Below the pieces are notes generated by a model. The model did not search any database, was not told the DNA's origin, and saw only the letters and a program-made list of their open reading frames with translations. Position numbers and translations under genes: made by a program. A DNA stretch of 64,000 bases from Paenimyroides baculatum. GTDB lineage: Bacteria > Bacteroidota > Bacteroidia > Flavobacteriales > Flavobacteriaceae. The first letter of the stretch is position 1, and each line of letters begins with the position of its first letter. Shown here in pieces: positions 52,774-62,034 of this stretch. Location: positions 62,001 to 126,000 of the forward strand of contig NZ_VWSG01000007.1 in NCBI RefSeq assembly GCF_008629655.1, written 5' to 3'.

Positions 52774-53117
52774 TAATAATCTAATTTTAAATTTGGGTTC
52801 ACAATTGTCTGCATATTGCGAATAAAATTCTCTAATTCTTCCATACGCGAAATCGTTTCTTTCACCCCGCTTTCTGTCAGTTTGTAATATTTACGAATAC
52901 GTCCGTCTACACGATCCATTTCCACATCTAAAAAACCATCGGCTTCCATTTTGTGTAATGCCGGATACAAAGCACCTTCGGTAATATTCATTTCGCCCTG
53001 CGTAATTTCTTTTACCTTTTGGGTAATTTCGTAGCCGTACATTTTTCCTTGTTGTTCCAGAAGTTTCATAATAATGGTATTTAAACTTCCTTTATATAAT
53101 TGTTGTTGCTTTTTCAT
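52773..53117 (-). CDS. PadR family transcriptional regulator
   Basis: A 114-residue winged-helix repressor of the PadR-s1 type. The DNA-binding part contains GSLNTIIMKLLEQQGKMYGYEI, ITEGALYPALHKMEADGFL (recognition helix and wing) and DGRIRKYYKLTESG, followed by a C-terminal dimerisation helix. PadR regulators often repress their own operon. It heads the PadR - HAAS-like - membrane protein unit. A palindrome covers its promoter. Confidence 0.9.
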   Translation of the reverse strand: MKKQQQLYKGSLNTIIMKLLEQQGKMYGYEITQKVKEITQGEMNITEGALYPALHKMEADGFLDVEMDRVDGRIRKYYKLTESGVKETISRMEELENFIRNMQTIVNPNLKLDY

Positions 53118-53147
53118 ATGTAGATAATTATTTGCTTTTTATTGGTC

Positions 53148-53214
53148 ATATGGAATCGCTCCTCTTCATTGGTGTTTGTTTGCAACAAACAATTTGTCAA
53201 TGGCGATCTCATAT
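53148..53214 (-). promoter_or_regulatory. long hairpin in the PadR operon leader
   Basis: Nested arms: ATATG (53148-53152) with CATAT (53210-53214); ATCGC (53155-53159) with GCGAT (53203-53207); CATTG (53167-53171) with CAATG (53198-53202); GTTTGTT (53174-53180) with AACAAAC (53184-53190) around TGC. A seven-base bulge lies on one side and small internal loops elsewhere. No T-tract follows on the minus strand, so it is not a terminator. It lies in the predicted leader of about 112 bases and may control translation or stability. Confidence 0.5.
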
Positions 53215-53229
53215 ACTTATGAATTTTAG

Positions 53230-53264
53230 GTATATCAAATATACATAATTTTTTTATGCATCAA
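53230..53264 (-). promoter_or_regulatory. promoter and operator-like palindrome of the PadR operon
   Basis: Minus strand: TTG at 53264-53262, 18-base spacer, TATATTTG at 53243-53236, a complete flavobacterial promoter. The -7 box is inside the palindrome GTATAT-CAA-ATATAC (53230-53244), so a repressor bound there would block initiation. A 13-base direct repeat, AATTTTAGGTATA, occurs at 53222-53234 and 53265-53277, 43 bases apart. This supports autorepression by the PadR protein. Confidence 0.65.
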
Positions 53265-53326
53265 AATTTTAGGTATAAAATTGTTTCAGAAATGATAAAT
53301 ATCAGTATTAAGCGATTGTAATTTTG

Positions 53327-53334
53327 TATTTTTG
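53327..53334 (+). promoter_or_regulatory. -7 promoter box TATTTTTG for the reductase gene
   Basis: TATTTTTG, 17 bases before the ATG at 53351. No good -33. Confidence 0.45.
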
Positions 53335-53350
53335 CTGAAATTTAATTAAA

Positions 53351-54397
53351 ATGTCAAAATTCAATCCTTTAAAGGTTAAAGAAATAAGAAGAGAAACGCC
53401 TTTGGCTGTTTCGATTGTTTTTGATGTTCCTGCCGAATTAAAAGCAGATTACCAGTTTAAAGCAGGTCAATATATAAACATCAAAGCAATAATAAACGGC
53501 GAAGAAGTAAGAAGATCATACTCTATAAGCTCATCGCCAAAAAGCGAAGAATTACGTGTTGTTGTTAAAGCAGTAGAAAGCGGAGTATTCTCTAATTACG
53601 TTACACAAAACTTACAAGTGGGCGATGTTTTAGAAGTAGCGCCACCCGAAGGTAAATTTATTTTAGAGAACAAAGAAGCAAAAGTTATCGTTGGTGTTGC
53701 TGCCGGAAGCGGTATTACACCTATTATTTCATTAGCTATTGATGCATTAGAAAGTGCCGACAATACTACTTTTATATTGATTTACGGAAATAAAACGGTA
53801 GAAGACACCATTTATTTTAATGAGATCGATGCATTGAAAAACAAATATTTAGGTCGATTTTTTGCACATTATACCTTTACAAAAACGCATCCTGAAGGTG
53901 CTTTGTTTGGAAGAATTGAACGATCTACCATAAATTTTGTACTTAAAAACAAACACAGTGAAAAACGTGTAGATGAGTATTTCTTGTGTGGTCCGGAAGA
54001 TATGATTAAAAAGGTTACCGATGTTTTAATTGAAAACGGAGCTAACGAAGATCAAATTCATTACGAATTATTTACCACAAGCTCAACCAACGGCGAAATT
54101 CCGGTTACTGGCGAAGGTATGGTAAAAGTGACTGTGATGGTTGATGATGTGGAGACGACGTTCAACATGCCACGTACCGAAAACATTTTAAATGCCGCAT
54201 TAAAACACGGTATCGATGCGCCGTATTCATGTCAAGGCGGTATTTGCAGTTCGTGTATGTGCCGTAAAGTGAAAGGATCGGCAGAAATGAAAACCAACCA
54301 TATTTTAATGGACGATGAAATTGAAGAAGGCTTGCTTTTGGCTTGTCAGGCTTACGTAACATCAGACGAAATTTATATTGATTTTGATGATGTTTAG
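53351..54397 (+). CDS. ferredoxin-NADP reductase-like protein with C-terminal 2Fe-2S domain (PaaE-like)
   Basis: A 348-residue electron-transfer protein that carries electrons from NAD(P)H through FAD to a plant-type 2Fe-2S centre. FAD binding is at RRSYSIS (54-60), NAD at GVAAGSGITPIISL near 115, and the cluster ligands are CQGGICSSC and a later C in LACQAYV. The order reductase then ferredoxin matches PaaE of phenylacetate epoxidase and related oxygenase reductases, but no oxygenase genes are present, so the partner is unknown. Confidence 0.82.
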   Translation: MSKFNPLKVKEIRRETPLAVSIVFDVPAELKADYQFKAGQYINIKAIINGEEVRRSYSISSSPKSEELRVVVKAVESGVFSNYVTQNLQVGDVLEVAPPEGKFILENKEAKVIVGVAAGSGITPIISLAIDALESADNTTFILIYGNKTVEDTIYFNEIDALKNKYLGRFFAHYTFTKTHPEGALFGRIERSTINFVLKNKHSEKRVDEYFLCGPEDMIKKVTDVLIENGANEDQIHYELFTTSSTNGEIPVTGEGMVKVTVMVDDVETTFNMPRTENILNAALKHGIDAPYSCQGGICSSCMCRKVKGSAEMKTNHILMDDEIEEGLLLACQAYVTSDEIYIDFDDV

Positions 54398-54863
54398 AAA
54401 TCTTATTTTCTTCGGTTCGATAGTTTTAATTTATTCTTGTAATCGAACTATTGATGATAAATTTCCTATTATTTCTAAGTTTAATGTATCAAAAGATCAA
54501 TACAAAAGAGACACTATTAGTTTAGAAGGATTTTCATTAGAAGGTGGCGAATTAATAGTTTATCACAAAAAATCTGATACATTAGTTCTTGACTTCTTTC
54601 TATACGGTGAAACTGGAAAATTGAATTATACTTATTTCACAGATAAAAATTTTGAATATAAGTTTGTAATAAAAAGAGATTATAGGTATAGGTACAATGG
54701 GCTCATTACAAATGAAAAAATGAAAATTGATTCAACCATTTATTTCGTAGAGACCAAACTTAACCCAAGGTTGTATGACCAAAATATAATTGAAGTAAAA
54801 GATTCTCAGAAGGTAGATTCTATAATATCTGAAATAGACTATTTCTTTAAAGATGTAGCCTAA
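54387..54863 (+). CDS. lipoprotein of unknown function
   Basis: A 158-residue protein with signal and lipobox IYSC, followed by an unknown domain with strands and a region KRDYRYRYNG near residue 105. The ATG at 54387 or 54390 overlaps the reductase end by 8-11 bases. Codon use with many AGA and ATA differs from the neighbours. It is probably co-expressed with the reductase, but no functional link is shown. Confidence 0.58.
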   Translation: MMFRNLIFFGSIVLIYSCNRTIDDKFPIISKFNVSKDQYKRDTISLEGFSLEGGELIVYHKKSDTLVLDFFLYGETGKLNYTYFTDKNFEYKFVIKRDYRYRYNGLITNEKMKIDSTIYFVETKLNPRLYDQNIIEVKDSQKVDSIISEIDYFFKDVA

Positions 54864-54884
54864 TACATTAAGGTTAATAAATAA

Positions 54885-54911
54885 AAAAAGCAGGATTTAA
54901 TCCTGCTTTTT
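54885..54911. terminator. bidirectional intrinsic terminator
   Basis: AAAAAGCAGGA, loop TTTAA, TCCTGCTTTTT between the lipoprotein and the convergent purD gene. Confidence 0.88.
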
Positions 54912-54913
54912 GC

Positions 54914-56185
54914 TTACAAATCAAAACCTAAATCAGTTCTGTAATATTTTTTGTCGAAGTTTATTTTTTCAACGTTTTTGTATGATTGTTTTAAAGCGTC
55001 TTTAAAGTTTTCTCCGTACGATGTTACTGCAATTACACGTCCGCCGTTTGTAACGATATTCCCATCTTTTTCGGCAGTTCCTGCATGAAAAACAATAGAA
55101 TCTTCAATTTGATCCAAACCAGTAATCGCCTTGCCTTTTTCGTAATCTTCAGGATATCCACCCGAAACAATCATTACGGTGGTAGCCGTTCTTTTGTCGG
55201 TTTCTAAAACAGCATTTGCCAATGTTTGGTTTGCAACTGCCTGGAACAATTCCACAAGATCTGATTTAATTCGCGGGATAACCACTTCGGTTTCCGGATC
55301 GCCCATACGAACGTTATATTCAATCACAAACGGATCATTTCCTACTTTTATCAAACCAATAAAAACAAAGCCTTTATATTCAATAGAATCATTTTTTAAG
55401 CCGTTAATTGTTGGTATTACAACACGTTCTTCAACCTTCTGCATAAATTCTGCATCGGCAAACGGGACCGGAGAAACAGCACCCATTCCACCTGTATTTA
55501 AACCGGTATCACCTTCGCCAATTCGTTTGTAATCTTTAGCCGTAGGCAAAATTTTGTACGATTTTCCGTCAGTCAAAACAAAACAAGAAAGTTCAATTCC
55601 GTCTAAAAATTCTTCAATAACCACTTTAGACGATGCGTCGCCAAATTTGGCATCAACCAACATATTGCTTAATTCCTGCTGTGCTTCGGTTAAATCATTC
55701 AATATTAAAACACCTTTACCAGCAGCTAAACCATCGGCTTTCAATACGTAAGGCGGGATTAAAGTCTTTAAAAAATCGCAACCTGCTTCAACGGTATCTT
55801 TTGTAAAGGCTTCATATCTAGCTGTAGGAATGTTGTTTTTCACCAAAAATTGTTTGGCAAATTCTTTACTTCCTTCTAACTGTGCACCGTGTTGTGACGG
55901 TCCAATCACAGGAATATCGCTTAAAGCACTATCATTCTTGAAAAAATCGTAAATACCTTTTACCAAAGGATCTTCCGGACCAACAACTACCATTTCTACA
56001 GCGTTGTCTAAAACAAACTGTTTAACAGCGTTAAAATCCATTGGGTTTACAGCAACATTGGTTGCAATTTGCGCAATACCTGCGTTACCTGGTGCTACAA
56101 ATAACTGACTGCATTTGGTACTTTGAGTAATTTTCCACGCTAATGCATGCTCTCTTCCGCCCGATCCTAATAGTAAAATATTCAT
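54914..56185 (-). CDS. purD: phosphoribosylamine-glycine ligase
   Basis: Second step of purine synthesis, making glycinamide ribonucleotide with ATP. The 423 residues have the N-terminal [21 protein letters not shown]-grasp features ([13 protein letters not shown] near 145) and the C-terminal [17 protein letters not shown] promoter box (56209-56216) is 24 bases before the ATG. The sugar-transferase gene ends 45 bases upstream on the same strand. Confidence 0.95.
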   Translation of the reverse strand: MNILLLGSGGREHALAWKITQSTKCSQLFVAPGNAGIAQIATNVAVNPMDFNAVKQFVLDNAVEMVVVGPEDPLVKGIYDFFKNDSALSDIPVIGPSQHGAQLEGSKEFAKQFLVKNNIPTARYEAFTKDTVEAGCDFLKTLIPPYVLKADGLAAGKGVLILNDLTEAQQELSNMLVDAKFGDASSKVVIEEFLDGIELSCFVLTDGKSYKILPTAKDYKRIGEGDTGLNTGGMGAVSPVPFADAEFMQKVEERVVIPTINGLKNDSIEYKGFVFIGLIKVGNDPFVIEYNVRMGDPETEVVIPRIKSDLVELFQAVANQTLANAVLETDKRTATTVMIVSGGYPEDYEKGKAITGLDQIEDSIVFHAGTAEKDGNIVTNGGRVIAVTSYGENFKDALKQSYKNVEKINFDKKYYRTDLGFDL

Positions 56186-56208
56186 ATTGTGTGTGTTGTA
56201 ATTTATTG

Positions 56209-56216
56209 CAAAAATA
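56209..56216 (-). promoter_or_regulatory. -7 promoter box TATTTTTG for purD
   Basis: Minus-strand TATTTTTG just after the sugar-transferase stop, 24 bases before the purD ATG. Confidence 0.45.
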
Positions 56217-56230
56217 ATATTTAAAACTGA

Positions 56231-57574
56231 TTAATACGCCTTTTTCTCACCCTTGATTGCATTTTTTACGGTAAGGTAAATAATCTTCATATCGAGCAGC
56301 AACGACCAGCTTTCCATGTAAAAAATATCGTATTTAATTCGGTTAATGATATCTGTATCGTTTTCAATTTCCCCTCGATACCCGTGTGTTTGTGCCATTC
56401 CGGTGATTCCAGGTTTAATAAAGTGTCGTGCCTTAAATTTATTAACCTTAACGGCATATTTTTCTGTGAAATTCAACATGTGCGGACGTGGACCAACAAC
56501 AGACATGGTTCCTACAAAAACATTAAAAAACTGTGGCATTTCATCAATGCTTGTTCTACGGATAAATGCACCAACTTTTGTTATGCGGGGATCGTTCTTT
56601 ACGGCTTCGTCTATATCTGCATTCTCGTTAACAAACATTGACCGGAATTTGTAACAGTTAAACTCTTCGTAATCTAATCCGTTTCTTTTTTGTTTGAAGA
56701 AAATAGGACCTCTAGATTCTAATCTTATTAAAATGGCAATTAACGGAGTTAACCACGACATGATGAAAATGATGACTAATGTTGAAAAAACGATATCGAA
56801 AAGTCTTTTTATAAAGTAATTCAACGGATCGTTCAAAGGTGTTGTTCTTGATGCCATTACAGGAATCACACCATAATAATCGACCTTTAAATTGGCAGAA
56901 AGCAAGTCTTTTCGTGAAGGCAGAAACTTTAAAAGTTTCAGATTATTATCAACATAATCAATAAAAAAAGAAACCTGATTTGTCGTAGTTTTCTCTAAAC
57001 TTAAATAAATTTCATCGATATCATTTTCTATACAAAACGAAATAACATCTTCGGGAGAAGTATCTATTAAAGAAAAACTTCCGAATAATTTATATCCGTA
57101 ATCATCGTTTCCGGTTACAAAATTTATAAAATTAGCAGTTAAATCATCGTGACCAACGATAACTATTCTACGTAAATTTCCTTTGTAATATTTTCTAAAA
57201 ACTTTAAGTAACCAAAAAATAAGGTACTTTGCTAAAACTATAACAATTGCAGTAGCTAACAGATAAAACCCAACCACATTATACTCTTTTGTTAATGAAA
57301 ACAATCCGTTTAGGGCAAAGATATTTAAGGCGAATAAAAAGTACTGTTTTATTGTTTTTTGTGCAATTTGAATAAGCTTCGTAAAACGATAAACCTGATA
57401 AAATTTAGTAGTGATTGATATTACAATCCACGAAAAGGCAAGGTACAGATAAAAATAAGTTGCCTGAAAACTGTCGGGCAACAACCAAATACCAAAAATT
57501 ACCAAAACTATTAAGTCAAAAGTTATGGTAATGGGTCTTAAATACTTGGAATATCTACCTATTTTGCGCTGCAC
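56231..57574 (-). CDS. polyprenyl-phosphate sugar-1-phosphate transferase (WbaP/WcaJ-like)
   Basis: Starts a glycan by moving a sugar phosphate to undecaprenyl phosphate. The 447 residues have four to five N-terminal helices, a Rossmann-like cytoplasmic domain and, from about residue 250, the transferase core: IKRLFDIVFSTLVI, then ESRGPIFFKQKRNG, KFRSMF, the D-E motif IDEMPQFFNVF and GPRPHM. Substrate sugar is unknown. The start is a GTG that overlaps the stop of the epimerase gene (TAGTG); no in-frame ATG is suitable. Confidence 0.88.
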   Translation of the reverse strand: MQRKIGRYSKYLRPITITFDLIVLVIFGIWLLPDSFQATYFYLYLAFSWIVISITTKFYQVYRFTKLIQIAQKTIKQYFLFALNIFALNGLFSLTKEYNVVGFYLLATAIVIVLAKYLIFWLLKVFRKYYKGNLRRIVIVGHDDLTANFINFVTGNDDYGYKLFGSFSLIDTSPEDVISFCIENDIDEIYLSLEKTTTNQVSFFIDYVDNNLKLLKFLPSRKDLLSANLKVDYYGVIPVMASRTTPLNDPLNYFIKRLFDIVFSTLVIIFIMSWLTPLIAILIRLESRGPIFFKQKRNGLDYEEFNCYKFRSMFVNENADIDEAVKNDPRITKVGAFIRRTSIDEMPQFFNVFVGTMSVVGPRPHMLNFTEKYAVKVNKFKARHFIKPGITGMAQTHGYRGEIENDTDIINRIKYDIFYMESWSLLLDMKIIYLTVKNAIKGEKKAY

Positions 57575-58557
57575 TAATAAATGTATTTAGAAAAATCTTT
57601 GTGTTCTTCTTTTTGTAATTCTTCTGCCGATAAAGTTTTAAAATAATCGAACGTTTTCTGCAAACCGGTTTTACGGTCGGTTTTTGCTTCCCAATTTAAT
57701 ATTTTTTTTGCTAACGAAGTATCGGGTTGACGTTGCAACGGATCATTTTCCGGCAAGGGTTTGTAAACTATTTTTTGATCAGTTCCGGTTAACTGAATAA
57801 TTTCTTTTGCAAAATCGTTAATGGTGATTTCATTAGGATTTCCAATGTTTACGGGTAAATGATAATCGCTCATCAACAACCTGAAAATTCCTTCGATCTG
57901 ATCATCAACATAACAAAAAGAACGCGTTTGGTTTCCATCGCCAAAAATGGTTAAATCTTCGCCACGTAAAGCTTGACCCATAAATGCCGGAATTACGCGA
58001 CCGTCGTTCAAGCGCATTCTTGGTCCGTATGTGTTGAAAATACGAACGATACGCGTTTCCAAACCGTGAAAATTATGGTATGCCATGGTTAACGATTCCT
58101 GAAAACGCTTGGCTTCATCGTAAACTCCGCGCGGTCCAATCGTATTTACGTTTCCGTAATAATATTCGGTTTGCGGATGAATTAACGGGTCGCCATAAAC
58201 TTCGGATGTTGATGCAATTAAAATTCGAGCATTTTTGGCTTTTGCCAACCCTAAAAGATTATGCGTACCTAACGATCCTACTTTTAATGTCTGTATGGGA
58301 ATTTTTAAATAATCGATCGGACTTGCTGGCGATGCAAAATGCAGAATGTAATCTAAATTTCCGGGTACGTGAACAAACTTGGTTACATCATGGTGATAAA
58401 ACTCAAAATGTTCATTTTTAAACAAATGTGCAATGTTTTTTAAATCGCCGGTAATTAAATTATCCATTCCAATAACATAAAAACCTTCGTTTATAAAGCG
58501 ATCACATAAATGCGAACCCAAAAAACCTGCAGCGCCTGTAATTAATACCCGTTTCAT
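57574..58557 (-). CDS. UDP-glucuronate decarboxylase-type epimerase
   Basis: NAD-dependent enzyme of 327 residues that decarboxylates UDP-glucuronate to UDP-xylose, providing a donor for the glycan. The cofactor motif [10 protein letters not shown] is at 7-16 and the catalytic Tyr146/Lys150 in [14 protein letters not shown]. The SPASP and [11 protein letters not shown] motifs are characteristic of the UXS subfamily. A dTDP-glucose dehydratase is less likely. Confidence 0.88.
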   Translation of the reverse strand: MKRVLITGAAGFLGSHLCDRFINEGFYVIGMDNLITGDLKNIAHLFKNEHFEFYHHDVTKFVHVPGNLDYILHFASPASPIDYLKIPIQTLKVGSLGTHNLLGLAKAKNARILIASTSEVYGDPLIHPQTEYYYGNVNTIGPRGVYDEAKRFQESLTMAYHNFHGLETRIVRIFNTYGPRMRLNDGRVIPAFMGQALRGEDLTIFGDGNQTRSFCYVDDQIEGIFRLLMSDYHLPVNIGNPNEITINDFAKEIIQLTGTDQKIVYKPLPENDPLQRQPDTSLAKKILNWEAKTDRKTGLQKTFDYFKTLSAEELQKEEHKDFSKYIY

Positions 58558-58606
58558 TGTTAAAATGTTTGGTGTAAAATTAACACTTTAAAACTAAAAG
58601 TATCTA

Positions 58607-59686
58607 TTATTTTATATGTAAGTTTATAAATTGTAAAATATTCTCATGGAATTTTTTTTCAGAAAACCGCTGTGTTTGTTCGTGTATTTCTTTGTGGTTC
58701 CAATTCTTCTTTTCAAATTTTTCAATACACTTATTTAAAGATTCGGCATTTTGCTCTGTAAAAAACAAACCTGTTTTATTTTCGGTAACAGTTTCAATTA
58801 TTCCACCTTTTTTATAACAAATAACAGGTGTTCCGCAAGATTGTGCTTCAATAGCTGCAATACCAAAACCCTCAACACCCATTTGTATAAAGGCTTTTGC
58901 ATTTTGAAGATAATCCGACAAAACATCAACATTTTGAAAACCCAAAAATTCAATAGTTGGTGAAGTCGCGAGACTTTTCAAATGTTTTAACTCTTCGCCA
59001 TCGCCAATTACAATTAATCTCTTTTTATTGATATTAAATGCTTCAATCACTAAATCAAAACGTTTAATAGTTGCCATTCTACCTGCAATTACATAAAAAT
59101 CTTGCTTAATCTCTTTTAAAGGAAAATCATTCAAATTTACAGGCGGATAAATCACGATTGATTCACGCTTATAATTTATTTTAACCCAGTTCTGCACAAA
59201 TTTTGAATTACAGATAATAAAATCAGGATTTTGAGCATCGCTATAATCCCACTTTCTAAAAACAGGCAAAATCCATTTTACTAACGGATAGGCTTTTTTG
59301 AAATACAAAGGAGCCTCTTGCCAAATATAATTAGAATTGGGAGCCTGAAAATAACTTATATGTATTTGATTTTGATTTGACTTTTTTACACCTTTCGCTA
59401 CAGAATGAGAGCTAGAAAGGATTAAATCAACATCGTTTGAAATTTTAAGCTGCTTTATTGTTTTAAAAAAAAACGGATATAAAAACCTAAATTTTGAACC
59501 GAATTTTTGTAAAAAAGTAGTATTAATTTTTTGTTTGTTTGGGAACATCGTATTTAATTCAGAAGTATTCATGATGTTTACCAAACAATGAATTTCATCG
59601 AAATTTACACTCGCTTCCAATGCCTGAATAACTTTTTCAGCACCGCCGTATTTATCCAACCAATCAACTACTAATGCTTTTTTCAA
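58607..59686 (-). CDS. glycosyltransferase family 4
   Basis: A 359-residue retaining glycosyltransferase that extends the carrier-linked glycan. The opening KKALVVDWLDKYGGAEKV and the GT4 donor motifs GRMATIKRFDLVIEAF and GVEGFGIAAIEAQSCGTPVI (E-x7-E type) are present. The start codon is a TTG at 59686, preceded by AAGG; a stop lies three codons upstream in the frame and no ATG occurs until residue 38. It overlaps the O-antigen ligase gene by 23 bases. Confidence 0.88.
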   Translation of the reverse strand: MKKALVVDWLDKYGGAEKVIQALEASVNFDEIHCLVNIMNTSELNTMFPNKQKINTTFLQKFGSKFRFLYPFFFKTIKQLKISNDVDLILSSSHSVAKGVKKSNQNQIHISYFQAPNSNYIWQEAPLYFKKAYPLVKWILPVFRKWDYSDAQNPDFIICNSKFVQNWVKINYKRESIVIYPPVNLNDFPLKEIKQDFYVIAGRMATIKRFDLVIEAFNINKKRLIVIGDGEELKHLKSLATSPTIEFLGFQNVDVLSDYLQNAKAFIQMGVEGFGIAAIEAQSCGTPVICYKKGGIIETVTENKTGLFFTEQNAESLNKCIEKFEKKNWNHKEIHEQTQRFSEKKFHENILQFINLHIK

Positions 59687-60890
59687 CCTTGTTTAATTTA
59701 AGAATTACAAAAATAGTATTTAACAACGATATGAACACCACACCTATTTGGCGGTCTAAAAGATTTTCTGTTAAAAAGCTGATGGAAACAACAATTATAA
59801 ATGTTTGATATAAAACCAACGAATTAGGATAGAAGTAAAATAATGCCAGAACAAATAAGATCAATCCGATAGTTCCGAACTTCAACATCTGATCAAAATA
59901 CTGATTATGTGTATTGTAGGTTACTTTTGAAAAATCTTCGTAGGATTTATAACTAAATCCATTATAACAATCATTTAGTTTTTCTTGAACCTTATCGGCA
60001 CCAACTCCTAAAATAAAATGATCTGATATCAGATTGGTAGCACAATGCCAAATACCGTAACGATAATTTACTTCATGCGGTTCCTGATCTTTATGTGGCA
60101 AAACCAGATCTTTTTCAACCACTTTCATATATCGTTCCTTCATCGGCGAAAACCAGAAAAAAGCCAAGGCAAATAAAGGCAATGCAATTAAAAGACTCCA
60201 TTTTACAGTTTGTTTTTTGATCGATTTAAAAACGATAAACAGCAAACCGATTAAATAACAAACCAATGCCATTCGCGCCGAATAAATGTAGGCCGAAAAC
60301 AATAAAAATACAATTGTAAAAACACTTAATAGATTTATTTTTCTGTTGCAAAACATTTTAAAAGTTAGCCACAAAGCAGCGAAAATTGTCAACAATCCTA
60401 AATAAGGTAAGTGTAACGAAGTTGCTTCTGCAAACAAATTCCGGAAAATAGGATGGTAAAAATCGTTTTGCTTCCAAGCGTTGTTCCAGCCAAAACTAAA
60501 CACTTTAGTCCAACCTAAACAATTCAATACAAAAACAAATATTATATAAACTGATCCGAAAGTTTGTAACAGTTTTTTGGTCACCATGTCTTTGTTCAGA
60601 ATAAATCCTAAAGGAAAAATAAGAAAAGGCAGACTTTTAGTAATCGATTTTCCTAATTCTTTAAAATTATCTGCAAACGGAAGGTAAAACACATACATTA
60701 GGCACAAAAATGCCAATAATAAAAAGGTAAACTTATGTGTTTTTAAAAGCGGAAATGTTTTATTTTTAAACGCATTTATCAATGCTAAAACAAACCAAAT
60801 CATCATTAAAATAGAGAAATGGTTCAGTTTTAAAATCGGGAAAATCCCTAACGCACAGGTACTAAAATAAAAAACTTTAGCTAAACGCAT
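59664..60890 (-). CDS. O-antigen ligase family protein
   Basis: A 408-residue membrane protein with about eleven hydrophobic helices and one large periplasmic loop (residues 270-320) holding HFILGVGADK and YNTHNQYFDQMLKFG. These are typical of WaaL / Wzy-type proteins that move or polymerise carrier-linked glycans. Its partner is unclear because a second similar protein lies at 62006. It overlaps both neighbours by 13-23 bases. Confidence 0.82.
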   Translation of the reverse strand: MRLAKVFYFSTCALGIFPILKLNHFSILMMIWFVLALINAFKNKTFPLLKTHKFTFLLLAFLCLMYVFYLPFADNFKELGKSITKSLPFLIFPLGFILNKDMVTKKLLQTFGSVYIIFVFVLNCLGWTKVFSFGWNNAWKQNDFYHPIFRNLFAEATSLHLPYLGLLTIFAALWLTFKMFCNRKINLLSVFTIVFLLFSAYIYSARMALVCYLIGLLFIVFKSIKKQTVKWSLLIALPLFALAFFWFSPMKERYMKVVEKDLVLPHKDQEPHEVNYRYGIWHCATNLISDHFILGVGADKVQEKLNDCYNGFSYKSYEDFSKVTYNTHNQYFDQMLKFGTIGLILFVLALFYFYPNSLVLYQTFIIVVSISFLTENLLDRQIGVVFISLLNTIFVILKLNKVEKSISS

Positions 60891-62034
60891 TCAATTCGGT
60901 TTTTAAAACATCAAGATAATTATTTCTTTTAAGATATTCTTGCGCTTTCAAGGTTTTTTCAATAGCTTTTTGCTGATTATTGATGACTGATAAAATCTGA
61001 TTTTTAAATTCAAAAACATCATCTGCATGAAAATACATATCATGCGTTAACCCGATACCTTCGGCACCAACACTTGTGCTTACCAGTGGAACTCCGTTTA
61101 TCAACGCATTTACCGATTTTACCTTAACACCGCTGCCGTGAAACATGGGGTTTACAAATACCTTTCCTTTTTGATAATACTGCTTTAAACACGGCGCGTT
61201 TACAACAAAATTTACGCGTGGCAAGTAACTGTATTTTTGCTGAATTTCTTTATCTTCTTCTTTTAAAGATCCAACAATGTAGAAATGATAATCAGGAACT
61301 TCGGTTATCAGCAAAGGATGAATATTTTTTAAATACCAATCTAAACCAAAAGTATTGTTCTGCATAAAAAGCGATCCCATAAAAACCACATTATTTTCTA
61401 CTTTTTCGATAGGAACAACAATTTCATCGTTTATAGGAAAAGGCATAAAAACACTCTTATTTAAAAGGTTTACAGCAGATAAATCATCTTTTGAAATAAA
61501 CCATAATTTATCGGCTTTATCAAAAACCAAGGCAGACAAATGTTTAATTTTAGATGTTTCCAGCTTATAATAAATCTTCTGTATTAAACTGTTTGAGCTT
61601 TTGCCCAGCATTTTAAAATAATGACTTTCGATATTATGAACCCGAACCACAATATTTTTATAGCTGATTGTTTTATTAAGAGTAATTGACCAACAAAATT
61701 CGCTTTCCAAGATCACTAAATCATAGGTTTGATTTATATCAATTGATGCCAAACCTTTCCGACTTAAAAATTGCAAAGGCAAATTACTGAAAAGCTGCTG
61801 CAACTGATTTTTACGGCGTGTAAAGAAAAAATGACGCGTATGTAAAGTAATCTCATCGATTTGTTTCTGCGTAGGATTTACTTTTTCGGTAACCACCAAA
61901 TCAACTTCGTGCCCTAAAGAAGTAAGCCCTTTTATTCGTTCCCAAACATCGATAGCTCCGCCAAAAATGGGAGGCGAAGGAATAAATCCGCTAACAACAA
62001 GTATTTTAAGTAGTTTCTTTGGTTGGTTCGGCAT
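60877..62034 (-). CDS. glycosyltransferase family 4
   Basis: A 385-residue GT-B enzyme. The N-terminal opening KKLLKILVVSGFIPSPP with GGAIDVWERI and the donor-site motifs MFHGSGVKVKSVNALINGVPLV fit GT4/GT1 families. The start is the ATG at 62034; an earlier TTG at 62058 has no support. It overlaps the end of the polymerase-like gene by 29 bases and the next gene by 14. Confidence 0.82.
   Translation of the reverse strand: MPNQPKKLLKILVVSGFIPSPPIFGGAIDVWERIKGLTSLGHEVDLVVTEKVNPTQKQIDEITLHTRHFFFTRRKNQLQQLFSNLPLQFLSRKGLASIDINQTYDLVILESEFCWSITLNKTISYKNIVVRVHNIESHYFKMLGKSSNSLIQKIYYKLETSKIKHLSALVFDKADKLWFISKDDLSAVNLLNKSVFMPFPINDEIVVPIEKVENNVVFMGSLFMQNNTFGLDWYLKNIHPLLITEVPDYHFYIVGSLKEEDKEIQQKYSYLPRVNFVVNAPCLKQYYQKGKVFVNPMFHGSGVKVKSVNALINGVPLVSTSVGAEGIGLTHDMYFHADDVFEFKNQILSVINNQQKAIEKTLKAQEYLKRNNYLDVLKTELNAFS

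Noticed and set aside
53148..53214. Leader hairpin as an intrinsic terminator
   Set aside because: No T-run follows on the minus strand, and the bulged arms are not typical.
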